Shown one piece after another: positions 49,671-56,976 of a DNA stretch of 64,000 bases (position 1 is its first letter; the number at the start of each line of letters is the position of its first letter). This DNA comes from Pantoea coffeiphila. Lineage in GTDB: Bacteria; Pseudomonadota; Gammaproteobacteria; Enterobacterales; Enterobacteriaceae. The notes under the pieces were generated by a model. It had not been told where the DNA came from, did not search any database, and saw only the letters and a list, made by a program, of their open reading frames with translations. The stretch is taken from positions 434,001 through 498,000 of the forward strand of contig NZ_JAFBFW010000002.1 of assembly GCF_016909495.1 (NCBI RefSeq), in the 5' to 3' direction. Both the position numbers and the translations under genes were made by a program.

Positions 49671-50096
49671 TCAGCCCAGCTCCTTAACGTGGTAGCGCGG
49701 TGACTCTGTGAACCCTTCGCGCAGATAGAAGGCGTTGGCTTTTTCGCGTCGCTCATGGCAGTGAACCTCCATTCGGTCACAGCCGCGATCGCGGGCCAGC
49801 TGTTCTGCATACGCCAGCAGCTGCTGCCCGGCACCTTTGCTTCGTTCGCCTTCGGCGATGCAGAAATAGCTGATACGGGCAAAATCCCCCGCCAGCGCCA
49901 GCTGAGGAATAAAATGCAGCGACAGGAATCCCAGCACCGTATTACCCTGCTCAGCCATTAGCAAACGCTCGGTGTCATCCGCGATCAGCTGTGCCAGCCG
50001 CCGCTCAATAAACGGAGCAGTACCCTCATAGCCCAGCTCCGCCAGCAGCGCACTCAGGGCAAAAGCATCTCTTGATTCGGCAAGACGAATATTCAT
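49671..50096 (-). CDS. GNAT-family N-acetyltransferase
   Basis: A 141-residue acetyltransferase with the GNAT fold: N-terminal MNIRLAESRDAFALSALLAELGY, the strand ISYFCIAEGERSKGAGQQLLAYAEQLAR (about 79-106) with a variant acetyl-CoA loop (ERSKGAGQ), and C-terminal NAFYLREGFTESPRYHVKEL. I prefer the ATG at 50096 because GGAG lies about 7 bases before it; a GTG at 50102 is too close. The substrate is unknown. It occupies the place of crcB next to ybeM. Confidence 0.8.
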   Translation of the reverse strand: MNIRLAESRDAFALSALLAELGYEGTAPFIERRLAQLIADDTERLLMAEQGNTVLGFLSLHFIPQLALAGDFARISYFCIAEGERSKGAGQQLLAYAEQLARDRGCDRMEVHCHERREKANAFYLREGFTESPRYHVKELG

Positions 50097-50341
50097 CCAC
50101 ACTCTCCAGACTAAGCCAGCTGTTAATACGATAAACGCTAACAGAAAAAACCTGTCATTGTTTATAGCCTCAGCCCGGCCATCCCCGCAAGGGGCCAGAT
50201 CACAGCCTAATGTTACAAATGCTGATAAGTGTAATCCTAAGTGAAACGGATGGGATTTGTCAGCAGCCAGGGCGACCGATTAATGTTTCCTTAATAATCT
50301 TTCGGCAGACTCAGCTCATCCCACTGTAAGAGGCACTCAAG

Positions 50342-50437
50342 ATGAACTGGCTTCCCCGCACCCCGATTGAAAGCCTTGCTATGCTACTGACCTGTTCAGC
50401 AGCAGTGGCCTGGCTGCTGCTATTTTTCTCACGTTAG
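50342..50437 (+). CDS. Small membrane protein, 31 residues
   Basis: MNWLPRTPIESLAM followed by a hydrophobic helix (about 13-29, rich in Leu/Ala/Val/Phe) and a final Arg. AAGAGG lies 8 bases before the ATG, and a GC-rich hairpin lies just after the stop. I do not recognise the family. It lies in the 480-bp gap between the GNAT gene and cspE, on the opposite strand to both. Confidence 0.5.
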   Translation: MNWLPRTPIESLAMLLTCSAAVAWLLLFFSR

Positions 50438-50445
50438 CGCACAGC

Positions 50446-50474
50446 GGCCCGGCTTATCATCCCTGCGCCGGGCC
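50446..50474 (+). terminator. Hairpin after the 31-residue frame
   Basis: GGCCCGGC (50446-50453) pairs with GCCGGGCC (50467-50474), 8 bp after the small frame's stop. It is not followed by a clean U run. Confidence 0.5.
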
Positions 50475-50531
50475 ACCGTTATCACGCTCAGAACGTCGGT
50501 TTTATTTCAAACCACGATCTTCAGGCGAAAA

Positions 50532-50557
50532 AAAACCCGCCTCACGAGGCGGGTTTT
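50532..50557 (-). terminator. Terminator of cspE
   Basis: CCCGCCT, CACG loop, AGGCGGG with A and T runs on both sides, 20 bp past the cspE stop. Confidence 0.9.
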
Positions 50558-50576
50558 AAAAATTCTGTCTGATAAC

Positions 50577-50786
50577 TTAAATAGCGGCAACGTTAGCAGC
50601 AGATGGGCCTTTGGCACCGTTGGTGATTTCGAACTCTACGCGCTGACCTTCAGCCAGAGTTTTGAAACCATTGCTCTGGATGGCAGAGAAGTGTACGAAC
50701 ACGTCTTTGCTACCATCTTCAGGAGTAATGAAACCGAATCCCTTGGACTCATTAAACCACTTAACGCTACCTTTGATCTTAGACAT
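50577..50786 (-). CDS. cspE: CspE, cold-shock-family RNA chaperone
   Basis: A 69-residue OB-fold RNA chaperone and transcription antiterminator, expressed at normal temperature. The RNP1 motif KGFGFITP (about 15-22) and RNP2 VFVHFS (about 29-34) are intact, and [15 protein letters not shown] is typical of CspE/CspC. Length and neighbourhood (next to pagP) match E. coli cspE. Confidence 0.97.
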   Translation of the reverse strand: MSKIKGSVKWFNESKGFGFITPEDGSKDVFVHFSAIQSNGFKTLAEGQRVEFEITNGAKGPSAANVAAI

Positions 50787-50936
50787 CTATATTACCTTTA
50801 CATGAAAAATGGACACTAAACTGTGTCGGTATCTAGTACAGCAATTGCGAGGGCTTTTGTCCAGTAGACAATGATGAAAAAGTGATAAATATCGCCTTTT
50901 TTTAACATCACTCATTTTTTTCGCACTTTTCTTCCG

Positions 50937-51506
50937 TTAAAACTGCCAACGTAGCCAGGCAAAATAAACATTACCGTTATTGTAGGTACCCGGAATATAG
51001 GTCATCTGAAATGACGCCGGGCCATAACCTACTGATGCAAGAGGTAATACCACTGGGATAGGAATATAATTCCAGTTATCGCGCATCGTCACCCCTGCGG
51101 TGAACCCTGCGCCCAGATGGAAGTTATCATCGGCCAGCGGTCGCCATGTTTTTTCCCACCCGTAACCCCCTATAGGTTCCCACTTGTTATAGGAATCTTT
51201 GAATGCCATCACGTAGAGACCATTCCAGTTACCCTTTTCGTTATAGTGGCTAACCCCAAAGCCCGCACCCCATGGGCGCTCGTTATAACGATCGGTTTTA
51301 TCTTTGTCATAGGTCCAGCGGTTATGCCAGGTGATAGCGGGAATGTAGAGGTCCACGGTCTGGGGATCGTTCCATGTCTGACTGAGGTTATCAGTTAAAG
51401 ATTGCCATCCTTCCGCTACCGCATCGTTCAACTTAGAGGCCTGTGCGCCCGCTGAAAGAAAGCCACTCAGCAGCAGTAAAAAGAGATATTTCTTCAGGCT
51501 TGCCAT
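50937..51506 (-). CDS. pagP: PagP, lipid A palmitoyltransferase
   Basis: Outer-membrane beta-barrel enzyme that moves palmitate from phospholipids to lipid A, giving resistance to cationic peptides. The 189-residue product has a signal peptide (about 1-23, ending AGAQA). The catalytic His lies in [11 protein letters not shown] (about 52-62) and the Asp-Ser pair in [10 protein letters not shown]. Strands continue to a C-terminal Phe (WLRWQF). I chose the ATG at 51506 ([13 protein letters not shown]) over an extended frame from 51563. The leader contains a GGGCC/GGCCC-type stem (51556-51574), and the promoter has a PhoP box. Confidence 0.95.
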   Translation of the reverse strand: MASLKKYLFLLLLSGFLSAGAQASKLNDAVAEGWQSLTDNLSQTWNDPQTVDLYIPAITWHNRWTYDKDKTDRYNERPWGAGFGVSHYNEKGNWNGLYVMAFKDSYNKWEPIGGYGWEKTWRPLADDNFHLGAGFTAGVTMRDNWNYIPIPVVLPLASVGYGPASFQMTYIPGTYNNGNVYFAWLRWQF

Positions 51507-51599
51507 AATAATTCTCACTTCTCCCCGGGAATGATTAAGAATCAACTTCCTGTAAGGGCCCAAAATTTTGGCCCGGTCAACATTAGACTAATAATGTTA

Positions 51600-51633
51600 A
51601 TTATAGCGTTTCCACTTAAACACACCATTAACT
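51600..51633 (-). promoter_or_regulatory. PhoP-box promoter of pagP
   Basis: On the - strand AGTTAA-TGGTG-TGTTTA (51633-51617) matches the PhoP direct repeat, TGTTTA-N5-TGTTTA, with one perfect repeat. Eleven bases later comes a perfect -10 TATAAT (51605-51600). This is the class I layout of PhoP-activated genes. Confidence 0.7.
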
Positions 51634-52025
51634 CCTGTTTTTTCTCTATATTATGCAGGCAGAATACTTCACTAAAATTAGAACATGTTGATATAAATGA
51701 AAAAAAGCATAGCTACCTTTCTTATTCCGGTTCAAAAAACCAACAGTTTCGAGTCGACCCTGACGGAAAGCAGCGCTTTATGAACCCTTGTTAATCTCGT
51801 TCAACCATATTTACTGCCAAAGTGAACAAAATTTACGCTAAATCATATAAATCATGATTAATTTACGAATCGATCGAAGAAAAAAGATCAATAAACATAC
51901 CGATATCAAAATAAGCACTTTAAAATCAATTACTTAATTAAAAGAGGCCACATAAAAAACTAATTAATCTTATTTATGGATATCCATCTGAAATTTGATA
52001 AGATAATTCTTATCCATCAGAAGAC
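51634..52025. other. AT-rich intergenic stretch
   Basis: Nearly 400 bp of AT-rich DNA, markedly poorer in GC than its neighbours. I see no RNA gene. The only frame of note is 28 codons at 51697-51783 (MKKSIATFLIPV...), with no ribosome-binding site. It marks the boundary between the backbone and the accessory block. Confidence 0.5.
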
Positions 52026-52037
52026 AGGGAGGCTGTA

Positions 52038-52250
52038 GTGATTAAAATGTTAAGGTGTGGACAATGTGGCAGTACAAAATTCCTCTTTACCGTAGGCAAC
52101 AGCAGCGGTGGGCATCACGGTGCGATTTGCGCCTGCTGTCGTAAACAGCTAAACAGTCAGGATACTGGCGCCGGTTTATCCATCCTTTCCAGAGCCTTAT
52201 CCACAGCGCTTGCCGAAAAAGTTCTTAATCAAGCTTTAAACAAACAGTAA
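52038..52250 (+). CDS. Zinc-ribbon-like mini-protein, 70 residues
   Basis: Starts at GTG 52038, with AGGGAGG five bases upstream. An in-frame ATG at 52047 would be too far from that site. MLRCGQCGSTKFLFTVGNSSGGHHGAICACCRK holds two cysteine pairs, CGQC (about 7-10) and CACC (about 31-34), as in a small zinc ribbon. The C-terminal half (about 45-70) is a predicted helix. Family not recognised. It may act in transcription or translation, as many lone zinc ribbons do, but that is a guess. Confidence 0.65.
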   Translation: MIKMLRCGQCGSTKFLFTVGNSSGGHHGAICACCRKQLNSQDTGAGLSILSRALSTALAEKVLNQALNKQ

Positions 52251-52344
52251 TCCTCCCCACTGGTGCCCGACCTCGTGAGGCTCAAACGCGCCTGAGAACG
52301 CGATGCCAATAGAATTAACGGGATAATTTGCATTTTGTCACAGC

Positions 52345-52371
52345 TTGAAAATATCATTCAGAACTTATAAT
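52345..52371 (+). promoter_or_regulatory. Candidate promoter of the + strand accessory operon
   Basis: TTGAAA (52345-52350), 15 bases, and a perfect TATAAT (52366-52371). The spacing is short. A 23-codon leader frame follows at 52419. Confidence 0.35.
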
Positions 52372-52418
52372 TCCTTTGTGAATTAAAATACAATTCGTGC
52401 CTTTTAAAGGGTGATTGC

Positions 52419-52490
52419 ATGCTGAATGGTTTATGTGCCAAGCCCGTTTATGTCTTATTTACCCTGCTTATTATAGACTGCCTCCGTTAA
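52419..52490 (+). CDS. Possible leader peptide, 23 residues
   Basis: MLNGLCAKPVYV then a hydrophobic stretch ending IIDCLR. AAAGGGTG lies about 6 bases before the ATG, a good ribosome-binding site. It precedes the HAD gene by 65 bp and would be in the same transcript. It could be a leader peptide or a tiny membrane protein. I see no attenuator hairpin after it. Confidence 0.4.
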   Translation: MLNGLCAKPVYVLFTLLIIDCLR

Positions 52491-52555
52491 TTAATTGATC
52501 ATTCTCCATATCTGTTCAACACCGTATTTATCAAATCAACCGTCGGACGCTATAT

Positions 52556-53275
52556 ATGAAAAAGCAGGGATTATCCGGCATTATCACGCGCACGGATTCA
52601 CACTGGATTATTGTTTGTGATTTTGATGGCACAATTAGTTGTGCTGATGTCACTGATACATTAATGGAAAAACTGGGTCATCCTGACTGGCAATTATTGG
52701 AGAAACGCTGGATAAATGCCGAAATAGGCTCCAGAGAGTGTCTGAGTGGGCAAATATCATTACTTGATGCTTCTCGCCAGCAGATAGATGCCTGCCTGGA
52801 TCAAATCAAAATCGATCCTGAGTTTTGCCGGTTTGCCCGATGGGCGAAAGCTGAGGCGATACCGCTTTATGTCGTCAGTGATGGTCTTGATTATGCGATC
52901 GAACATATCTTACGCAACAACAATATTGCTGGTCTGCCGGTGATTGCTAACCATCTTGAACAGGTAAGTGACCGGGGCTGGCGCATCAGCTTTCCGCATT
53001 TTTCCCCTGACTGCCAATATGCAAGTGGCACCTGCAAATGCCGGGTGGCGCAAATGTTAAATTACGACGAATTTATCGCCATAGGCGACGGGCGATCCGA
53101 TTTTTGCGTGGCCTCCATAGCCGATCATGTACTGGCCAAAAAAAGTTTGCTGACTCATTGCCAGAAGGCGGGAATTCCACATACACCGTTTAACAGTTTT
53201 CGAGAAGCACGTGCCTGCCTTGAACGACTGCTTGTAAAAGAATCACTGCTGATCCCATCTCAGGAGATCTCATGA
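52556..53275 (+). CDS. HAD-superfamily phosphatase (HAD-IB, MtnX/SerB-like)
   Basis: A 239-residue phosphatase. Motif I is VCDFDGTISCADVTD with nucleophile Asp22 and acid/base Asp24, motif II VVSDG (106-110), the Lys motif GTCKC (Lys161) and motif III IGDGRSDFCVA (176-186). The layout resembles MtnX-type and phosphoserine-phosphatase-like HAD-IB enzymes that act on small phosphorylated metabolites. It is the first of five genes coupled by 4-base overlaps. No clear Shine-Dalgarno precedes the ATG. The substrate is unknown, and no other methionine-salvage gene is nearby. Confidence 0.8.
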   Translation: MKKQGLSGIITRTDSHWIIVCDFDGTISCADVTDTLMEKLGHPDWQLLEKRWINAEIGSRECLSGQISLLDASRQQIDACLDQIKIDPEFCRFARWAKAEAIPLYVVSDGLDYAIEHILRNNNIAGLPVIANHLEQVSDRGWRISFPHFSPDCQYASGTCKCRVAQMLNYDEFIAIGDGRSDFCVASIADHVLAKKSLLTHCQKAGIPHTPFNSFREARACLERLLVKESLLIPSQEIS

Positions 53276-54117
53276 TCGCAAAGCACGACTATTTGCTGCC
53301 TGCCGGGCGGATCGGCGTGCTACTGATCCATGGGCTCACGGGAACCCCTGTTGAAATGCGTGGCGTTGCTCGTGAATTTCATCGCGCGGGATATACCGTC
53401 TATGCCCTGCAGCTTGCCGGGCACTGTGGCAGCGTTGAAGACCTGATAGCTACCCGTTGGCAGGACTGGTATCAAAGCGTGATCGACGGCGCAGACATGC
53501 TGCGCAAACAGGTTGATACGCTTTTCGTTTGTGGCCTCTCGATGGGAGCGGTACTGGCATTAAAATATACCGCGTCTCACCCCAACGAAGTCGCAGGCGT
53601 ACTGGCCTATAGCGTGACGTTTCGCTACGACGGGTGGAGCATTCCGCCACTCTCACGCTTTGCCGCGCCCTGGCTACTTCCGCTGGCTGGAATGCTAAAT
53701 GTGGGTCGCCACAAAATGTTTAATGAAGAACCGCCTTACGGTATTCAAAACGAAGTGCTGAGAAAAAAAATCGCCGACAAAATGCAAGGTGGTAACAGCG
53801 CTGAAGCAGGTCTGCCGGGTAACCCATGGCCTTCACTCAACGAATTTTTGCTGCTATCGCGAAACGTCCGCCGCAAATTACGCCATATTCACACCCCCTG
53901 CCTACTGTTACATGCCAGCAACGATGATATTTCTCATCGCCGTAATGCAGAACTGGTGCGTGATACCGTCAGTGGTCCGGTGGAAATGGTACTGCTCCCC
54001 AATAGCTATCATATGATTACTATCGATAACGATCGGCAGGAGTTATTTCAACGTTCGATTGCATTCATTCGCCGCTATAGCGTTAACACGGCGCTTACGC
54101 TGAGTGATGCACTATGA
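53272..54117 (+). CDS. Alpha/beta-hydrolase, carboxylesterase-like
   Basis: A 281-residue Est30/monoacylglycerol-lipase-like hydrolase. The oxyanion block VLLIHGLTGTPVEMRG lies at 16-31, the nucleophile elbow in CGLSMGAVLAL with Ser90, the acid near HASNDDISH (about 223-231) and the His in LPNSYHMITID (about 245-255). It is coupled by 4-base overlaps to the HAD gene before and the half-size transporter gene after it. It might release or transfer an acyl or ester group in the pathway. No family name can be given. Confidence 0.8.
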   Translation: MIAKHDYLLPAGRIGVLLIHGLTGTPVEMRGVAREFHRAGYTVYALQLAGHCGSVEDLIATRWQDWYQSVIDGADMLRKQVDTLFVCGLSMGAVLALKYTASHPNEVAGVLAYSVTFRYDGWSIPPLSRFAAPWLLPLAGMLNVGRHKMFNEEPPYGIQNEVLRKKIADKMQGGNSAEAGLPGNPWPSLNEFLLLSRNVRRKLRHIHTPCLLLHASNDDISHRRNAELVRDTVSGPVEMVLLPNSYHMITIDNDRQELFQRSIAFIRRYSVNTALTLSDAL

Positions 54118-54470
54118 GCCACCTCACCCTGATATTGTGGTTACTGAATATACTTGTCGACAGCCTGGGCCAGCTCTCATTTAAAGCGGCAGCCAGCGGC
54201 AGCGTACACTATGAAGGACTGCAACAGTGGCGATATATGCTGCGACGGCCGTGGCTTTGGCTGGGTATGGCATGTTATATCCTGGAGTTTTTACTGTGGC
54301 TGGCCTTCCTCACGCTTGTTCCTCTCTCTGTCGGCATGCTTCTTGGCTCAACCAGCATTGTCACCATTATGCTCGCCGGGCGGATCTGGTTTAAAGAATC
54401 GCTGACCCGCTGGCGGGTAATCGGTATTTTGTTGATTTCTCTGGGCGTAGCGATAATAGGGATTAATTGA
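54114..54470 (+). CDS. SMR/DMT-type half-size transporter, first of a pair
   Basis: A 118-residue protein with four TM helices. TM1 contains LVDSLGQLSFKAAASG: Asp16 and Lys24 fall at the positions of Glu14 and Lys22 of EmrE when TM1 is aligned, with the intervening Gly conserved. It ends RWRVIGILLISLGVAIIGI, as in EmrE/ArnE-like proteins. It overlaps the next gene, a second such subunit, by 4 bases. Pairs of this kind (MdtIJ, EbrAB, ArnEF) work as heterodimers. Probably exports or flips the cluster product. Confidence 0.75.
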   Translation: MSHLTLILWLLNILVDSLGQLSFKAAASGSVHYEGLQQWRYMLRRPWLWLGMACYILEFLLWLAFLTLVPLSVGMLLGSTSIVTIMLAGRIWFKESLTRWRVIGILLISLGVAIIGIN

Positions 54471-54871
54471 TGAAACGTTTCTACATTGTTGGTTTCCTCG
54501 CACTGATGATTTTCGACACGCTGGCGCAGATCAGTTTTAAGGCAGCGGCTATCCATGCATTTCCACTCACTATGGATTCCGCATGGCTTTCTCGTGTATT
54601 CAGCCATCCGTGGATTTATGGCGCATTTGTAGGCTATGCCGGTGCCTTTTTCACCTGGATGACGCTGCTGAAATACGCACCCATTGGGCCAGCCTTTGCC
54701 GCATCCCACCTTGAAATTATCAGCGTCACTTTGTTATCGGTATGGCTATTCGATGACAGCCTGACACTTATAAAAATAGTCGGTGGATTGCTGATCCTCG
54801 CCGGAATACTCTTCCTGGCAAAAGGTGAAATTGCCCATGTTAAGGCTGAAGCGGAACAGCAGGCACAATGA
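54467..54871 (+). CDS. SMR/DMT-type half-size transporter, second of a pair
   Basis: A 134-residue partner with four TM helices and a charged C-terminal tail (AKGEIAHVKAEAEQQ). TM1 holds IFDTLAQISFKAAA, with Asp16 and Lys24 at the same positions as in its partner. YAPIGPAFAASHLEIISV resembles the conserved TM3 region of DMT proteins. It overlaps its partner and the following PLP-enzyme gene by 4 bases each. Topology is probably opposite to its partner, as in known heterodimers. Confidence 0.75.
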   Translation: MMKRFYIVGFLALMIFDTLAQISFKAAAIHAFPLTMDSAWLSRVFSHPWIYGAFVGYAGAFFTWMTLLKYAPIGPAFAASHLEIISVTLLSVWLFDDSLTLIKIVGGLLILAGILFLAKGEIAHVKAEAEQQAQ

Positions 54872-56091
54872 GCCGTTCTTTTTTTCGACGCCAGCTGCCG
54901 CCAACCGCCGGATTACCGCTGTTCTGGCGCGACTTACGCCCACCTCGCGCTGATTTTTCAGATCGACTGGCGCAGGAACTGGGTATTCCTCCTCCGCTGT
55001 TAACCTGCTCAGGTACTGCTGCACTGATTATTGCCCTGCGCACCTTACAGCGGCGCCAGCCCAATCGACATCGTATTATTGTCCCCGCCTGGACCTGCCC
55101 GCTGGTAGCGCTCGCTGCATATTATTGCCCCCCGCTCAAAATCGTCCCCTGTGATATGGAGTACGGTGGCATTAATTTCGACAGGGAGCGGTTGGCGCAG
55201 CTGTGTGATTCGCAAACGCTGGCTATCGTAGTCACTCACTATGCTGGCCGGGTGGCCGATACGGCTGCCGTGATTCAAATCGCGGCTGCCCACGGCACGG
55301 CGGTCATTGAAGATGCAGCACAATCAATGGGCGCAAAAAATGCCGGTGAAAGCGTCGGCCTGGCGGGAGACATTGGCTTTTTCAGTCTGGCGATGGGAAA
55401 AGGGTTAACGACGGCAGAGGGGGGAGTGCTGTTCAGCCGCTCTACTGACCTGCAAAAAGAGATGGAACGGCAGATCGCCCGCGATTTACCCTGGCGCGCG
55501 GGCTGGGAACTGCGCCGTATCATCGAACTCTGGGGCTATCGGCTGATGTATCATCCTGACAGGCTGGACTGGGTGTATGGCCGGCAGCTCCGCAGTGCGT
55601 TAAACCGTGGCGATACGGTTACCGCCGTTGGCGATGACTTCACCGTAGACGATATCCCTTTGCACACTCTGGGCCACTATCGTCAGCGAGTCGCCGCCTC
55701 GGCTTTGACTCGATTTTCAGCCTGGCAACAGCAAAACAGTCTGCGGGCGAAGAGCAGACTCGCCGAGCTCAGGCAGCTTGCTGGCGTAACGGTCCTGCAG
55801 GATGGACCGCACCAACAGGGAGTGTGGCCATTTTTTCTTCTGCTGATGCCTGACCGAGCCTCTCGCGATCGTGCGATGCAGCACCTTTGGACAGCCGGAT
55901 TAGGCGTGACCCGGCTGTTTATTCATACATTACTCGGCTATCCCGCCGTTACGCCATTATGTCTGCCCTCCCCCATACCCAATGCGGAAGACTTTGCTGC
56001 TCGCTCACTGAGCATCAGCAACAGCCACTGGGTTGAAGACGATGATTTTGCACTGATTGTTTCCGTGCTGCGCGCGGCATTAACCGCCTGA
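54868..56091 (+). CDS. DegT/DnrJ/EryC1/StrS-family PLP enzyme
   Basis: A 407-residue PLP-dependent enzyme of the sugar-aminotransferase family. LTCSGTAALIIAL (about 45-57) binds PLP phosphate, VIEDAAQSMGA (146-156) holds the pyridine-binding Asp149, and the internal aldimine Lys178 is in FFSLAMGKGLTTAEGG. Related enzymes (ArnB, WecE, DesV) aminate keto-sugars. No nucleotide-sugar dehydratase gene lies nearby, so the substrate may differ. Last gene of the + operon. Its 3' end overlaps the convergent arginase-fold gene by 12 bases. Confidence 0.82.
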   Translation: MSRSFFRRQLPPTAGLPLFWRDLRPPRADFSDRLAQELGIPPPLLTCSGTAALIIALRTLQRRQPNRHRIIVPAWTCPLVALAAYYCPPLKIVPCDMEYGGINFDRERLAQLCDSQTLAIVVTHYAGRVADTAAVIQIAAAHGTAVIEDAAQSMGAKNAGESVGLAGDIGFFSLAMGKGLTTAEGGVLFSRSTDLQKEMERQIARDLPWRAGWELRRIIELWGYRLMYHPDRLDWVYGRQLRSALNRGDTVTAVGDDFTVDDIPLHTLGHYRQRVAASALTRFSAWQQQNSLRAKSRLAELRQLAGVTVLQDGPHQQGVWPFFLLLMPDRASRDRAMQHLWTAGLGVTRLFIHTLLGYPAVTPLCLPSPIPNAEDFAARSLSISNSHWVEDDDFALIVSVLRAALTA

Positions 56092-56976
56092 AGCTCGCTG
56101 TACAAAAGTCAGCAGCTGTTGATTAAGACGGTTTTGCGAACGCTGCCATTCAGCAGCTTCACTGGCCGATATCAACTGCTGGCCATCACCGGCGCTTAAC
56201 CAGCGTTTGAGGCGGCTGTGATACTCACATGATGAGACTTCTCCGGTGATGTCCATTCCCACCAGCCGATTGGCACAGGCCTGAATCAGTAATTCCAGAT
56301 GTTTTAGCTCAAAACATCCCTGATCCCAGTTGGTTTGTACTACCTGCTTGCTCAGAACATCTTTATCCAGGGACAGATAAACCGGATCGCCGCTTAGCTG
56401 ACGTAAAAATGCCGACAGCAAATTATCCGGATTATCAAAACGGTGGTTACACTTCCCTGCACCCAGCCAGTTAAGCCACCGGGTATCCACGCCGATGCTC
56501 CAGTAGTGCAGCTTCTTAGATAACAGAGGGCGCAGATGATTTTCCCAGGCGTGACTCAGACCAATATCGGATGAACAGATACCCAGCACGTGTATTTGAC
56601 TAATCTGCGGCAAACGGCTGGCATGATATACCCAGGAGCCACAGTGGATGCCGAAAGGATAGAGCATATTATCCGGATGATTATCGCAGATAATCAGCTG
56701 CACCGGGCGGTCCGCTGGCAGACGCTGTAACAGCAAATAGCTGAGATGGTGGTAGTCCCCACTTCCGGTGAAAACGCAGCCATAGCGATCGGGCAACAGG
56801 TCCCGGCTGGCGGCCATTAGCTTTCGCCAGTCGCCCCAGCTGGCCCCAAAGCGGACCCGCTGCTGCCAGTCCGACAGCGGCAGCACTGTTGCCCGATCCA
56901 GTCCGGCCACCGAACCATCGAAATCCAGCACCAGTGGCCGATCTTCTGCCGTCAGCCAGGGGGAGGATCGGACCAC
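56080..56976 (-). CDS. Arginase/ureohydrolase-fold protein (UPF0489-like)
   Basis: A 298-residue protein with arginase-type metal motifs: GDYHH (74-77 region), DNHPD (Asp98, His100, Asp102), SLDKDV (Asp204, Asp206) and MDITGE (Glu246). These correspond to the binuclear Mn ligands of ureohydrolases. PLVLDFDGSVAGL near the N-terminus is typical of the UPF0489-like branch rather than true arginase. GTG at 56976 has GAGGGGG seven bases upstream. The gene starts inside the end of the GNAT gene (25-base overlap). Likely a C-N hydrolase acting on a guanidino, amidino or acylamino group. Substrate unknown. Confidence 0.72.
   Translation of the reverse strand: MVRSSPWLTAEDRPLVLDFDGSVAGLDRATVLPLSDWQQRVRFGASWGDWRKLMAASRDLLPDRYGCVFTGSGDYHHLSYLLLQRLPADRPVQLIICDNHPDNMLYPFGIHCGSWVYHASRLPQISQIHVLGICSSDIGLSHAWENHLRPLLSKKLHYWSIGVDTRWLNWLGAGKCNHRFDNPDNLLSAFLRQLSGDPVYLSLDKDVLSKQVVQTNWDQGCFELKHLELLIQACANRLVGMDITGEVSSCEYHSRLKRWLSAGDGQQLISASEAAEWQRSQNRLNQQLLTFVQRASGG

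Noticed and set aside
50097..50576. Fluoride riboswitch or crcB remnant next to ybeM
   Set aside because: Only a small + strand frame and hairpins are seen; no crcB-like coding sequence or recognisable riboswitch.
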